NCBI GenBank assembly: GCA_023431055.1
Contig: JAEYXX010000071.1
Coordinates: 1 to 6,360 of the forward strand
Length of the DNA: 6,360 nucleotides
Direction: 5' to 3'
Source: Pseudomonadota bacterium
GTDB lineage: Bacteria > Pseudomonadota > Gammaproteobacteria > Pseudomonadales > Pseudomonadaceae
Position 1 is the first letter of the stretch. Every line of letters begins with the position of its first letter. The notes beneath the pieces were generated by a model. It worked only from the letters and a program-made list of their open reading frames with translations, was not told where the DNA came from and searched no databases. Of this stretch, positions 6,113 through 6,360 are shown in pieces. Position numbers and translations under genes: made by a program.

Positions 6113-6146
6113 TATGGTGGACACGCGGCGTCTTGTCCAGCCTACG
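6113..6146. repeat. Degenerate palindromic repeat after the ferredoxin-like gene
   Basis: TGGACA (6118-6123) and TGTCCA (6134-6139) form a perfect 6-bp stem with a 10-nt loop, and CCTACG follows. The left side shares TATGGTGGAC with the repeat at 5315-5351. It lies just after the TAG stop and could serve as an mRNA end hairpin, though it has no T-run. Confidence 0.5.
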
Positions 6147-6173
6147 CCTGAGCCAACCCACAACAGCCCCGCC

Positions 6174-6202
6174 TTGACTTGATTGGGGGCTGGTGGTCAT
6201 AT
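6174..6202 (+). promoter_or_regulatory. Candidate promoter for the riboswitch-controlled gene beyond the window
   Basis: TTGACT (6174-6179) is a good -35 match. With a 17-bp spacer the -10 would be TCATAT (6197-6202), which matches only half the consensus. Transcription would start around 6209, right at the beginning of the aptamer, which supports the call. Confidence 0.45.
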
Positions 6203-6210
6203 CCGCCCCG

Positions 6211-6360
6211 CTTCAGGTGTCTCACGCCGCCGTGCGTGAGGTGAAACGGGAAGTCGGTTGAAGTCCGACGCTGCCCCCGCAACGGTAAGCGAGCGACCGC
6301 ATCGATACGCCACTGTGCGCCACGCGCATGGGAAGGCGATGCGTTCATGACCCTCGCAAG
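6211..6360 (+). ncRNA. Cobalamin riboswitch, 3' end cut by window edge
   Basis: Aptamer elements in order are TTCAGGTG, a P2 hairpin with arms CTCACGC and GCGTGAG, AAACGGGAAG, a hairpin with arms GTCGG and CCGAC, GCTGCCCCCGCAACGGTAAG, GCCACTG and GGGAAGGC. The B12 box and P1 3' strand should follow just after 6360. In contrast to the cobG aptamer, P1/P2 look intact here. It should control a cobalamin- or cobalt-related gene to the right, such as a transporter or a cobW/cobN-type gene; which one cannot be seen. Confidence 0.9.

Overview
The window is GC-rich and has the gene order and dispersed repeats of a gammaproteobacterium of the genus Pseudomonas. It holds most of the corrin-ring part of the aerobic (oxygen-dependent) cobalamin (vitamin B12) pathway. 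Nearly all genes are recognisable from conserved family motifs. The organism call is inferred from gene content and repeat style, not from a database match.

Layout. Positions 1-107 carry the tail of a transposase on the + strand (best guess IS110-like). The minus-strand operon cobG-cobH-cobI follows (2843 down to 171), with overlapping stops and starts. cobG is preceded by a cobalamin riboswitch (about 3090-2953) and a leader in which a hairpin can cover its ribosome binding site. The divergent intergenic region (2844-3307) also holds a roughly 100-bp imperfect palindromic repeat and a perfect 17-bp dyad. On the + strand, cobL (3308-4510) and cobK (4507-5226) overlap by 4 bp. cobK ends in a strong hairpin that contains its own stop codon. 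A separate + strand gene (5410-6108) encodes a protein with a C-terminal thioredoxin-like [2Fe-2S] ferredoxin domain. Palindromic repeats of one apparent type lie on both sides of it. The window ends inside a second cobalamin riboswitch (from about 6211) whose regulated gene lies beyond 6360.

How the genes work together. CobI makes precorrin-3A from precorrin-2, and CobG oxidises it to precorrin-3B. CobJ, CobM and CobF or CbiD, none of which is intact here, would carry it to precorrin-6A. CobK then reduces 6A to 6B, CobL methylates and decarboxylates 6B to precorrin-8X, and CobH rearranges 8X to hydrogenobyrinate. The ferredoxin-like protein is a plausible redox partner, but that is inference.

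Most worth a second look: (a) the transposase end where cobJ would be expected, with a 9-codon cobJ-like stub; (b) no cbiD between cobL and cobK; (c) a cobG riboswitch that seems to lack its P2 hairpin, next to the palindromic repeat; (d) the ferredoxin-like protein with an unrecognised N-terminal half. I found no convincing wholly new system.
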